From assembly GCA_040357565.1 (NCBI GenBank), contig JBDODJ010000001.1: a stretch of DNA of 64,000 bases. One strand, given 5' to 3'. This document shows positions 23,401-38,096 of this stretch, piece after piece; the stretch's first letter is position 1; each line of letters opens with the position of its first letter. Both the position numbers and the translations under genes were made by a program. The notes under the pieces are model-generated. The model worked only from the letters and a program-made list of their open reading frames with translations, was not told where the DNA came from and searched no databases. The DNA comes from Cercozoa sp. M6MM (taxonomy: Eukaryota > Endomyxa: Ascetosporea).

Positions 23401-25873
23401 TAATGCGCCTCGATGCAAGAACAGCTGCGAAGAACTTGTTAAGTAGTTTGTTCTTGCTTGCGTGACCGACTAGCACAGAGTTTTTGCTGAGTAAAGACGC
23501 GTGCGACCAAAGACTCCGAACGCTCATTCGAAGCGACGATCGTCGTACATAAGATTGCACACATCGTGTTTGCTGCCACGTGGTCACACATTGTCTGAGC
23601 AATCGCAGGCGCTTCCTTTGGTCAGCATGCGCGAGCATGGCACGTCGAGAACGCGAAGCTGCGGTGCTGTCCCGCCATCGCAGTAGTGCAAGTCGCTTCA
23701 CGGACTTGAATGTCAGGGTGCGATCGCAACGCTTCACCCAGACCGAAAAGTGCAATCGTAGCCTACAAAGCCCCCTCCGTCTCATGGAGCACACCTGCGC
23801 GATTCGAAGAGTCTTTGCGATTTTTTGCCAGCTGCGAAGAGTGCAAACTGCTCGAAGCACCCGAGCGAAGATAACCTGTCGGCTTAGCTCGTCTGCTGTG
23901 TTCGCGATTCGCTTCTTTCGACGAGCTTGCTGTTGCCACAACAGCATGGAACGTCTCTTCACATGTTTGTCCGCACGTTTTTGCAGCGTTGCTGAGTGTA
24001 GTTTGTGCAACAACAGCAGTCGAATATTGTTCCATGCAGCTCGTGTTGCGACGCACCGTTTCCTTCGCATCTATCAAAAATCTTGCCATTAAAATTGTTC
24101 TCCCCAGCACTTGTTGCGGTAGAATACACTGTACCAAGACAGCTTCCATTGTGGCAAGTTTCCAGACTTTGTACGCGGCGTCTGTCAACCAACATTGCAT
24201 TCGACGCTCGTCGACGGCTTGTCGCAGACCGCGCTTCAGCGACAAAAGGGTTGCAGAATGCCAAGCGCAAAAACTCCTCCTCTTCAGCGTTTGTGAGGAA
24301 TACTTTCGACGGTGGTACGAAAACTCTCGCATGCGAACGATCAGTTTCCATTTGCGGAAAATAACAGCTCCCCTGCCGGATTCGAAGCGCTGCTGTATCA
24401 AAGAAGCAAAGTTGCTTTCTTGAATCCTCAAGGCGGCGGCATGTTTCCATCGAAGAAGTTGCCTTCTCCTCCAAAGCAAAGCCGCACTTCTCATCTCGAG
24501 CCGACGGAGTTGAAGCACTCTCACAGACGTTAACAACGCCAATTCAATTTGCTTTTCCGCACTTATTGCAACTCGATCTGTGCGGATAATTTGTCGTGCT
24601 TAACAGCCCACGGTAAAACTTATACTGAAGGGTGTACGAAGGAGCATTTCTCGGTTGTCCACCTTTTCATCAAACCGGCACTTCCAACGGCAGAACGACT
24701 TTCGCAGACAACGATGCTGAGACGCTTTCATGCACCACTTTTCGAAGATATTCCGAGTGTCGTATTCTCTCCTGGCAGCTGTCATTTGCTGCAAGTGCAG
24801 CCAGCGCATCGCAAATGCTTCGTGGAGGAAGTCTAATCGACACTGATTCGCCAAGATCTGACCGGCAAACAAGCGACACCTTCGTGCATGACAGGTCTTC
24901 GCGAAATATTGAAGTGCGTGTCGCAGCTTTCTCTCGCTTCACAAACCTCTTTATAAAACTAGCACCCACAAAGAAGAAAGAGGCTTTAATTTTACCGCAA
25001 TTCCCGCATCGACCTCGTAGTTTTCAACAACTGAGCCCAGAGAAGGAACAAACGTGCGGTTCGGTTGTTTTTGCTGTGTTGATCGTAGAACGAACTGCAA
25101 GCTCTCCGTGCTGCCTTTAGTCGCAGTGACCGTACCAAGTCTCCACGAGCACTCAGTAAGTACAACTGCCGGAACTGAGTTGCGACGACTGCTTGGTGCA
25201 ACGTCGTCACCACTTCTTTTTGCAGACGCATTTTTCGCGAACACTGGAGATGTACTTGAGCAGAGCGGCATTTCTGGTGCCTGTTTGATGCATTGACCCA
25301 GTTTTTGAAGCATTTCTGTTGCACGATTCGCTGCTGTAAGGACTCCAGCCGGTGGGCATGTTTGTATAGAGTCTTTGCCATCAGAAAGCGTTGCAACCAC
25401 ACAGCAAGGTGACGCGCTGCCAGTCTCCTCAAGCGTACTCCCCGACTTACGAGCCGTTCCCTTCTTCTTCGTGACTTGTGATCCCGCAGCATACAAAGAG
25501 CCCTGCGACAACGTGCACGCATGCCGACCTGAACGAAGCGAAGTGGGTCAACTTTCAGCAGTGGCATCTGTCGCTTCCACCTTGAGAACGCCGCCTGGCA
25601 AGTTCGCCTCGAGCGTCGCTCGTGATATCGTCGAAGCCGCAGGACCAGAAACGCATCGTCTCCGATGCGAGAGGTGCAATGTCCCTTTCGCAGTTGCGCG
25701 GTTTCAGTTTTGAGACGAAGCGAATGGCGAGACGTGTCACTTTTGAGTGGCGACTCGCCGCTAGCTGATTGGACTGAGAGCTGTAAGCGCGGAATGTAGT
25801 CTCCCTTCAGCTTTGCACCCATAGCGAGAGCACCTATGGCGCCATCGGACTGATAGGTGCGATACTGTTGCAT
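20408..25873 (-). CDS. SFI1-like centrin-binding repeat protein
   Basis: Start 25,873 (MQQYRTYQSDGAIGAL), end near TGA 20,408-20,410; about ten exons. The product is very rich in Arg/Leu/Trp with recurrent short helices carrying the SFI1 pattern, a Trp or Phe every 25-40 residues in a basic helix: AAFSRWKRQM, LAVWLQRFL, CFKNWV (25.5 kb), IFEKWCMKASQ and FCRWKCRF (24.75 kb), AVIFRKWKLIV and FCAWHSATLL (24.3 kb), LRSWQKIAKTL, FSVWVKRC and LLRWRD (23.8 kb), NALIWWKRWSRRQL and FSSWVRALVAVKR (23.1 kb). SFI1 proteins form long filaments binding centrin at spindle poles, half-bridges and basal bodies. Clear splice joins include intron 24,08x-24,12x (45 nt) and the one at about 24,95x-24,99x. The 22.7-21.7 kb exons are uncertain. 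The acidic C-terminal part (FDDPMSVFKDRVRSPSPPAG, about 20.7 kb) could belong to a separate gene. Confidence 0.65.
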
Positions 25874-26284
25874 AAAAGTTACTTTTTCGGTTCCCCGCGG
25901 ACAGAATAAAATACCACCCCCCCCCCCCTCAGAAAATTACACTTCGGAGACGTGGCCCGCCGGCTGGTCTTTGCTCTGTCGCCAGAGTATTGATTCTTAA
26001 CGGACTAATTTTGATTGCTACAACCTTGACGCCATGGATTTGCGTGTATTTGGAATTTGTTATTTTTCTTTAATCTGTCTAATCGGTGGACAGGACAGGT
26101 ATTTGATGGGCAGAAATACGGAAATTGGGTGGTCAAGTGCAGCGCAGGTGTCGTGTGACGCTCGTGCTGCCGTGCACTGCACTGTACACGTACCGAAACA
26201 TTTGCACTGAAGTCACTAGTACGCTAACGGTAAAACGAAACTGTGCGGTACGCAACGTCAGGTCACGACGCGATCTGTCAGTGA
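25874..26284. other. Intergenic spacer
   Basis: Contains a C12 run at 25917-25928 just upstream of the SFI1-like start on its own strand. No other gene seen in these 411 bp. Confidence 0.6.
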
Positions 26285-28927
26285 TCACGCACAGCGCACA
26301 ACCAGCGCGAAAGCAGCGAAAGCAGTTTCAAAAGCGGCAAAATCGCTCTCGGTGGACACAACGACGCCGAATGGCACCCGCTGCAGCAGTCGCTGAATCT
26401 TCAGTTTCGTCTCGTCGCCCATAACGGCTCCTGGGTGCATGCGACGCCAACAACGCAGATTGACGACCAAGACGTCACACTCTTCCAGCTGTGCAACACA
26501 TGGAAAGGGTTTGCTGCAATAATTCAAGTGACATAGTTTTTCCTGTACCTTAGCGGTGTACACTTCGTCCTGTCGTCGTCGCAGGAATTTTCGTTCTGGT
26601 TTGAGAAGCCACGGAATTGCGTGTGAAAACGTCAGCGGTTGTGCAGCATCGGAGCTTTCCAACAATGCGAAGTTTCGCGTTTCTCGAAACAGTGTGGCTG
26701 CACGGAACCACAAGCGAAGCTGCTCCTTCTGTCATCACTCTCAGTCACAAAGGCACACTGCAAAGACAGGAAATAAAAAGAAGCACCCTGCCGCAGAAGA
26801 GTTGCGCAAACGATCGAACCGGCGTCGACGTTTGTAGTTTCTCCTGTCGGGCCGCAAAGATGCTGCGGATGATCTCGACTCCTTGCTTGGCTGTAAGAAG
26901 GCTAAACTTCAGGGTAGAAACAGAAAGGAAACAGCAAAACTACCGGCACGAGCAAAGCCCTGTTTCTCGTTCTGCTCGCGTTCCTCGCGCTCGGCTTGCT
27001 TTCTGCACAGAGATTAGTTTGAGTCAAGGTAGTCTCGGAATAAGGAAGATTACCGAAATCGATGCGCAATGGCCGCACGTTCGTTGACTTCGTCGATGAA
27101 GAAGTGTCGTTTCTCGCACTGCGACAACAAGCGGGCATTGCACGCAGCTTCTGTGTTCTCTCCTGCACAGAGACATCGTTGTCACTGGGAAACAGTCGTG
27201 GTCAAAAAGGACAAGGTACCATGGGCAACGGCGTGCTGAAAATGAAAACACAAGTGTCGCTCTGCATCGTGGAAACCCGGCAAATTCTCGCAGTGCACAA
27301 TATTTCTGTTGTCGGAGTTGTCAACGAATGCGTCCTTAACCAACAAATGCACGATGTCGTCGACATCAAGCTGGCTGTTTCTGCTGTTAAGTTGAGATAG
27401 ATGGACGTCGACGGGCTGCAACTCTTGCTTTCGACCCTCCAGCCACTGCTCTATATTGTGAGTTCAACAGTATTGCCCAGTCATAGGAAACTAGAGTCCA
27501 TTATACCTGGAACAAAGTACACGGCGAAAGGAAATCGTCGGACAGCGCGAACACTTTCGGTTTCTAAAAAAAAAGTCACAATAACACCAAAGGTGAAAAA
27601 CGGAGAAACAAAGAAAACAAACCAGCACACAGAGGCTGCTGAGTCAAGCTGTGCCGCACTCGTCGCGCGTGTTGTAGAGCTTCGTGGTCCTCTGCCAAGT
27701 AGAAGAAAAGAATCAGTCAGTTGGAACCAAGATAGAGACTCTACCGAACAGGAGAGACATGGCCGAGTCGCACAGGTCGGCGTGGCCAGACGAACGTCGG
27801 CACTGGAGAGGCGACAGGTGGTCACCGCGGATGGGTACAAGACGGTGACGACACCGACGTGTCTGTCGGTGTAGCCACACAGTGACGGTTTGATCGCGAG
27901 TAGTATACGGCATCAGCAAGACACGTGTGCAACGTTCCACGTGCGTGTCCAGTACACTCGTGAGTGTCAGGAAGGGCGGCAGCATGGGTGGCACCCGGAT
28001 GCCCGAGGTGTCAAGTCGAACCGCAGCCGGGAGGAAGGGACACGGCGCGTGCAACTGGAGTGTACACGACCTGAGAGGCACCACGAGTCGATGCGCGTGC
28101 AGCATGAGTCGACTATCGCTGTCGCTGCGATCGGCGTTGTACATGGCGTCACCCACGATGGCATGGTTTAGGTGCGACAGGTGTACACGCAGCTGGTGTC
28201 GTCTGCCCGTGTGGAGTAACAGTCGCACCAGTGTCCGCTCAGATGACACGTGCACTGATTCTACCACTGACCACACACTCACAAGGTACACAAGCACACA
28301 CTTTGCAACGTATGGCAGCGGTACATGTGACTGCAGACTTGGGAGGGTATGGGTGTCCTTTCTCGGGCACGCACTGAGCGTAGTTGGCCTCTGCAATACT
28401 CATGTCGCGTATACCGATCAAGACACACTGAGAGACTATGCGTACCATCCTTTTGTGCCAACGGAAAGTCCAACAGAAGCGAGTTTCTCGGTGTGTGCAG
28501 TATGCCTTCCACCAGTGCGAGGTACTCCTTCTTGACCACGCGCGCGGCGAAAGCCTCACACAGCTACACGCTATTTGATAATGAGTCCAAAGACACTGCT
28601 ACAAGAGTCTCTACCTCTCTGGCGGCATCTTTGGACAGTGCGAACACCAAAACACCACTATGTAGGACATGTCATGAACCAGGCAACAGTACTGGACAGG
28701 ACAAGAAATCAGTACCTCGTAGGTTTGTCCAGCTGGTGGCAGGGCCACACGCGCCGTTTCAGCGTGCTTTCAAGATGCTCACGCACGTCGTCGATACAAA
28801 GATCTACAAGCACACACGACAACACATTCCACAGAAACAACACAGGCAGGCAAAAAGAAACAACAACAACACCATGCGGTTTGTTTACAGCCACCCAGTC
28901 GCGCACTTGGGCAACAATCTCGACCAT
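26285..28927 (-). CDS. RluA-family RNA pseudouridine synthase (RPUSD1-like) with long C-terminal extension
   Basis: Start ATG at 28,925-28,927 (MVEIVAQVRDWVAVNKPHGV), stop TGA 26,285-26,287; about ten exons. Pseudouridine synthases of this family isomerise uridine in RNA using an aspartate in the HxLD motif. Here splicing gives CHQLDKPTSGVLVFAL (about 28,73x joined to 28,66x), followed by VVKKEYLALVEGIL and LLHTGRRHQLRVHLSHL with HAIVGDAMY, the typical family motifs in order. The frame stays open after the catalytic domain. A donor at about 27,76x (exon ends CDSAMSLLF) joins in phase to EDHEALQHARRVRHSLTQQ, then FAVYFVPEQWLEGRKQELQ, CEKRHFFIDEVNERAAIAHR, GVEIIRSIFAARQEKL, LWFRAATLFRETRNFALLES and a final VPFGVVVSTESDFAAFETAF. 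I do not recognise this second half. It could instead be a separate gene that splices fortuitously in phase. The catalytic part is confident; the fusion is moderate. Confidence 0.75.
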
Positions 28928-29149
28928 CCACAGGGGTATACCAGCGTGTGCACGCAAGTGTAAGAATTAAATGATGACTAACTTAGCTTATAACAGGGCT
29001 AAGTTTTCTACCCTTGTCGAGAGATATTTGAAAACTGTTCGCACTGTACTTAGTTTTCTACCGTAACACGAGCAAGAGGACTGAGTTTTCTATCAGTTCA
29101 GGGCTGCTGCTACTACTTACTGCGAGTAGTGCATTCTCTCGACGGCACG
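28928..29149. other. Short intergenic region
   Basis: About 220 bp with three copies of a TTTTCTA-type motif (CTAAGTTTTCTACC near 29000, TTAGTTTTCTACCG near 29050, TGAGTTTTCTATC near 29083). No gene seen. Confidence 0.4.
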
Positions 29150-29700
29150 TCAGAATGAAGTCTCAACGGTCTCGAGCTCCTTGCTGCGCGGTAGCAGATG
29201 TGCGACTTCTGTAGTCTCGGAGGGTTCGACTCCACTTTCGCGCTCTTCCTTCTCCTCCTCGTGGTGACTGACCGCTTTCTGGACCACACTTTCTGCTTCC
29301 ATCTGTTCGCGCACCTGTCAATGAAGGATACAATCAGCGTATGGACTCAGGCATAACTGGTACTGTAGTTTAAATAAGTCGAACGTATTTGTCAGTTTAA
29401 AGGCGTACCAAACGGTGCTTCTGGTTGCCCTTGCCGGACTTGCGATCAAGGATGCGATATCGACCATGCTTAACCTGTAGGACACAATGTCCGCATCAGC
29501 TTTTTTATGTACTGGTAGCTGGAGCGAGAGCATATTTTAGGACAGGATTCATGCATGATCACCATGCTTGACTTGTGAGCATGAGGGCGAGGTTCCTGTC
29601 CGTGCGCAACAAGAACATGCTCCGGCGCGTGGCGCTCTTTGCGATCACGAGGCTCTTGATGCAGCAACTCACGACGCGGGGGCAAATCTTCCTTCGGCAT
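29150..29700 (-). CDS. Small basic/acidic protein of unknown function
   Basis: Three exons give about 121 residues. It begins MPKEDLPPRRELLHQEP at 29,700. After an intron of about 90 nt comes VKHGRYRILDRKSGKGNQKH, and a final exon is Glu-rich (REQMEAESVVQKAVSHHEEE), ending LETVETSF with TGA at 29,150-29,152. His/Arg/Pro-rich N-terminus, basic centre, acidic C-terminus. No signal peptide or membrane segment, and no family recognised. An upstream open frame (MASQSEIWTRANLFHLRMC, from about 29,910) overlaps the start in another frame and may be 5' leader sequence or a first exon. Confidence 0.45.
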
Positions 29701-30055
29701 CTTTCGTTTTTCAAATCACGCACAGACTGAGACTGACTGGAATTATTCTGGCTCGGGTAGCTATAGATCACGCGAAACTCGCGAAAGTAAGCCGTGGCCT
29801 TTGCAGAGAGCGTTTCTTGCAAGTTTAGCTCCATTTTGGGTCCGACGCCCGGGCACATTCGGAGGTGAAACAGGTTCGCACGTGTCCAGATTTCGCTTTG
29901 ACTAGCCATCGAACTGCAACTGTAAGACATGCAGTTGCGTTGCACACACAGACACCCAGTGTACAGTAGCACAAGTAGAACACGACTCGAATGATGGCTA
30001 TTGGCTAGAAAACGACATGGTCGCAGAGTGCCTAGTTAGAGCCATCTCCGTAAAT

Positions 30056-30107
<52 letters not shown>

Positions 30108-30543
30108 ACAGAATCAGAATTACAACCGCAACAATCACAAGGACTGAATGAAGAGACCAAATATTCGCTTCAATCACAACACGATGGCGGTATCGATTAG
30201 TTTACCCGTACCTGCTGCTCCTGTAGTCATATCTATGTTAGTTAGCGTAGTCAGTAGTGACTGGAATTAGTTCGGCGTCGGCTTCCAGTTTAGTGTCGGC
30301 CGAGGGTTGCAGTTGCTCGAACGCAACTTTCAGTTCACTGAATTCAAAGCAACTACCGTACGAATTCAGGTAAAATACGGTAGTGCCAGACATTTGCTAC
30401 GCTAGCGTATCCGTTTGAATTCGGTTGCGTTGATTATTCTTTTGAGTGACGTCCGGTCGCGTGATTAACTAGTTCGTTAGTTGAGTCTCATTCAGTCGAG
30501 TTAGTTGAGTGACGTCGCGTGATTAGCTACTGTAACTGAATGA
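29701..30543. other. Intergenic region with CA microsatellite and small inverted/direct repeats
   Basis: Holds a (CA)n run at 30059-30105, an 8-bp inverted repeat CTACCGTA/TACGGTAG at 30353-30360 and 30376-30383, the 12-bp palindrome TACGCTAGCGTA at 30398-30409, and a direct repeat TTGAGTGACGT near 30442 and 30505. The same 12-bp palindrome recurs at 61,901-61,912 within a transposon-like repeat, so part of this spacer may be a degraded relative. Confidence 0.5.
30059..30105. repeat. (CA)n microsatellite
   Basis: About 23 uninterrupted CA units in an intergenic region. Confidence 0.95.
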
Positions 30544-34925
<4,382 letters not shown>

Positions 34926-35130
34926 TTATTTTTGGGAAAAGTCGCCACTTCCCCTGATCGAGCCCAGAAACTCTACGTGGTGTCTCTGAGGTGTGCTGCA
35001 GCCACTGCACTGGCTGTTAGGCCTTGAGCTTCTCTGAGGTAACCGGCGTAGCCATTTTCTCGACCTTGATCATTGGATGGCACAACGTTGGCTTCCCTAG
35101 AAGAGCAGCTGTGAACGAGAACAGTTTACA
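34926..35130. promoter_or_regulatory. Divergent promoter interval between Timeless and a coiled-coil gene
   Basis: 205 bp separates the Timeless start (minus) from the ATG at 35,131 (plus). A bidirectional promoter is inferred from the arrangement only. Confidence 0.35.
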
Positions 35131-36088
35131 ATGCAGGTCCGCCTCGGTGCGCACCTGTGTGCGCATGCTCGGAGACGGACTCAAGAACGCGCTTTTTTCC
35201 AAAAGCTGTTTGGCCTGTTTTCGGAAAACGGCAAGCCGGAAGACGTCGCCAAACCACTCGAGGTACCTGTCTCTGTGAGGCACTTTTTGTTTCATGATGT
35301 TTCCCATCGCAGGTGCATGTGAACGAAAACGTCGATGCTGACAGCGTGGTTCGGCAGCAAAGAACTGAGGCGCATGACTCTGAGACGCATGACTCTGAGG
35401 CGCATGACTCTGAGGCGCATGACTCTGAGGCGCATGACTCTGAGGCGCAAGACGAGGTTAAGTCTGTCGAAAGCGCCGAAGTACAGGCGGCAGAACAGCA
35501 CGGGAGCGAAACGTCTCAGGCTGATAAAAGAAATGTCGGGAGCGTCAATTCTGACCTTCCTAACACCACGAGGCCATCAGAGGAGTTGTTGCTCAATTTG
35601 GCACAGCTGTTGCGCTCAAGGCAAGTCGACGAATGCTTGAAAGGTGCAGAGTTTGATCGAGACAAAATATTTGCACAACTATGTGGTTGACTTATGTTTG
35701 TGCAGAGATGCCGCTGTTGAAACAGCATCGTGGGAAGATAAATTCTATTAGAACGTCAGTGTTCGAGCTTTTTTTGGACGAGTTGAAGAACTGCGCGAAA
35801 GAGTACTTTCGCTGTGCTTTTTTTCTTGGAATTCTCGATGTTGTTGGTGTATCTATCCATGTGTGTGGACAGTTCGCACCCAGAACTAGCGTCCAGTATG
35901 CAGCTCGTTCAAAACTGTATGCTATACGGGCTTGTGCGATCTGTACCTTCGATAGCACCGCACCGCTCGTCTTTTTGAAAAAGCGTTTCATCTTCTTATG
36001 TTTGTAGACTTACCGCGGTAAGAAGCGTATTCAAGAGAAGATTCTCGATACTCTTCATTTCTGCAGCTTGGTACCTTCGAGCGCTCCG

Positions 36089-36142
<54 letters not shown>

Positions 36143-36978
36143 TGTGTGTGTGTGTGTGTGTTCTCTGCTTTTATCTGTGGCTTTAGACTGAGTTGGACTA
36201 CCTGGAGCATCTGCACTCTTTGCTTTTGCATCAGTTGGTAATTACTTATCGACTGAGTCCTTATCTGACTTGACAACTTCGTTTTTTTTTTGCACAGACA
36301 ATCATTGCGCGACTGGACAAAATCCTCCTCAATCATCTCGGTTGCCTGCTTGGAACCTCTCTCCGCTTGCACGAAGTGTTGAGCGCCCAGTCGATTGTTT
36401 TCGCTTGGTATATGATTCGTTTACTAATCCTGTTGTATGTCACTGTGTTGATGTCCCGACAGGGAAAACACTCTGTTTGATGAGGTGTCATCGCTCGAGG
36501 CGAAGCTTGCGAGCTTCAAACCTCAAAAAAATACCTCCTTAAACACTGCCGTCAAAGGTATAACTCTCCGTTCCGTTTTCCTTTTGATGCAAACTGCCAA
36601 ACACAGCGTCTGCTGTGCAGAAACGCACGAGTCGGTCGAGCAGCTGATCTCACTTCTCAAGAAACGTCAGCAGGAAGACCGCCCTGCAGACAAGAAGACG
36701 ACGGCGCAAGAAACCAAACAGGCAGCGAAAGCAGACACGCCAAAGAAGGACAGCGAAGTTGTACAGCTTGAAAAGCGAGTTGACGCACTCATGGAGGAGG
36801 TGCTGTATTTTCATCTTGTTAGACATCATCATATGCCCAGTATATTCTGTAGAACAAGGCGCTCAGGACTGTTCTGAAGGAAATGCAGCGCTACCTGGAG
36901 GCCGACCTGCAGCACCCCAAGTCATCCAGCGACCGTGGCGTGGCAAGGGCACGCGCTGCGGCTTCGCTCGCTGAATGA
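35131..36978 (+). CDS. Acidic/coiled-coil protein with AHDSE pentapeptide repeats, unknown function
   Basis: Start ATG 35,131 (MQVRLGAHLCAHARRR), stop TGA 36,976-36,978; about nine exons. Exon 1 ends FGLFSENGKPEDVAKPLE and splices to VHVNENVDADSVV. A run of six AHDSE/THDSE pentapeptides follows, then an acidic stretch and SEELLLNLAQLLRSRQVDEC. A 63-nt GT..AG intron (about 35,644-35,706) joins LK to EMPLLKQHRGKINSIRTSVF and LFLDELKNCAKEYF. Later exons give RGKKRIQEKILDTLHFC, TELDYLEHLHSLLLHQL, IIARLDKILLNHLGCLLGTS, ETHESVEQLISLLKKRQQED and a Lys/Ala/Glu-rich coiled coil ending RARAAASLAE. Heptad-like Leu spacing suggests a coiled-coil scaffold. No enzymatic motif and no family recognised. The exon between 35,790 and 36,008 is uncertain. 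Confidence 0.5.
35366..35450 (+). repeat. 15-bp coding minisatellite (AHDSE repeats)
   Basis: Six tandem copies of a 15-bp unit (GACTCTGAGGCGCAT), nearly identical at DNA level, one with A for G. They encode Ala/Thr-His-Asp-Ser-Glu units in frame with the surrounding gene. Confidence 0.95.
36093..36160. repeat. (GT)n microsatellite in intron
   Basis: About 34 GT units with one CT interruption, just upstream of the acceptor at about 36,186 of the coiled-coil gene. Confidence 0.95.
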
Positions 36979-37240
36979 TGCAACCTGATTGCATGCGCTG
37001 AAGTTGCGCCTTCAACACACGGCGAGTTCTAGCATCCGTCGCCTTTCATCGCATTGAATTGTTTGACACGCGACACAACGTAAATTGAAACCTTGAAACT
37101 TTGTATACATTATTAGATCGCGACTCGAGGAGTGGACGTCTCCGCAGCGAGCTACTAGTAGCGTACGGCGAATAAGTCCACAGACCCGACCAGCGCATGT
37201 GCGCGCAGTCAGTCACCGTCGCGTGATGCATGGACTGGCA

Positions 37241-37492
37241 TCAAAGATGCCCGAAACTGGCTGCTGGAAGATTGATTAGAACGCAGGCGTCGCACCTGCC
37301 TGGCAGTCCAGGCGTGTTTGCGATGGTGCCAGAACGAGAAGGGCACTGACCAAGCCTTCTTGCCGCGTGCGAAATGTATCGATATCCCAGCGACTTGAGG
37401 TGAATGGACACCTGATGAGCCAATGGAATGTCGCGTTCAGCAGCCAGATTAGATAGCAGTTCTGCAGGCGGGTTGCAGTTCTGCCGCATCAA
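37241..37492 (-). CDS. Possible small minus-strand ORF or exon
   Basis: An 83-residue open frame (MRQNCNPPAELLSNLAAERD ... VSIHLKSLGYRYISHAARRL ... GHL) with balanced amino-acid composition, unlike the shadow frames around it. It is divergent from the small gene at 37,537. No family recognised, and it may be an exon of an unrecognised gene. The rest of 36,979-37,536 shows nothing convincing. Confidence 0.25.
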   Translation of the reverse strand: MMRQNCNPPAELLSNLAAERDIPLAHQVSIHLKSLGYRYISHAARRLGQCPSRSGTIANTPGLPGRCDACVLINLPAASFGHL

Positions 37493-37536
37493 GTGCAGTC
37501 TCCTTTTTCAACAGGACCAGATAAAAAAGAAAAACA

Positions 37537-38096
37537 ATGCCTGCTGGTCTGCGCAGGCAGTCACACCTCGTGTCCAGTCAGCCAGAAAGCAAAGACTTTG
37601 CCTTGTTTCGCGTAAGACCTCATCTACGAGAACGCAACGTCCATGCCGTATTTGTCAGATACAAAGACGAAAGTACTGTCTTCAAGTGTGCCCTGACGGA
37701 TATCTTGCACGTCTCGAGGACCTGCACCATCTGCATCTCGATCGACAAAGGAGTTCCTCGGTGTGAGAAACGTCGCAACTACAGGCACATCAACCTAACA
37801 GCAGAAACACGATTATCCGTCCAGCACACACCTTTAAGTGTGGATGCGATGCTTTGGCACACCGAGCGACATCGCGCAAGGTCTGTGATGGCACGACTTT
37901 TAGCGTGACTTTTTCCACGCCTACAGACGGCACACTTCAAAACACACTGGACAAACGGCAAGAATACAGACCATCAGCAGTTGCGACGAATACTACGACA
38001 GGAAACGCATCCGACGTCAACCGGACCTTAGGGAGAGAGCATAACGAGACACTAGAGTTTTTTGACGTGATGGAAACGTACAATGCCCTGAACTGA
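37537..38096 (+). CDS. Small protein of unknown function
   Basis: Start ATG 37,537 (MPAGLRRQSHLVSSQPESKD), reading ALFRVRPHLRERNVHAVFVR and KDESTVFKCALTDILHVS. One short intron (about 37,758-37,800, GTGTGAG..ACAG) restores frame to RRNTIIRPAHTFKCGCDALA, then DGTLQNTLDKRQEY and a polar C-terminus ending FFDVMETYNALN at TGA 38,094-38,096. About 170 residues. No signal peptide, membrane segment or known motif. Its last 45 bp overlap the probable end of the opposite-strand gene. Confidence 0.4.

Noticed and set aside
27890-28535. Plus-strand open frames over the pseudouridine synthase
   Set aside because: They are antisense shadows of exons that contain the catalytic motifs on the minus strand.
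35590-35710. GC..AG intron with donor AAG/GCAAGT in the coiled-coil gene
   Set aside because: A nearby GT donor (about 35,644) gives a longer and more sensible in-frame join to EMPLLKQHRGKINSIRT, whereas the GC donor leads to a stop.
36979-37230. Possible tRNA gene
   Set aside because: No cloverleaf with a TTCRA T-loop and matching acceptor stem could be drawn.
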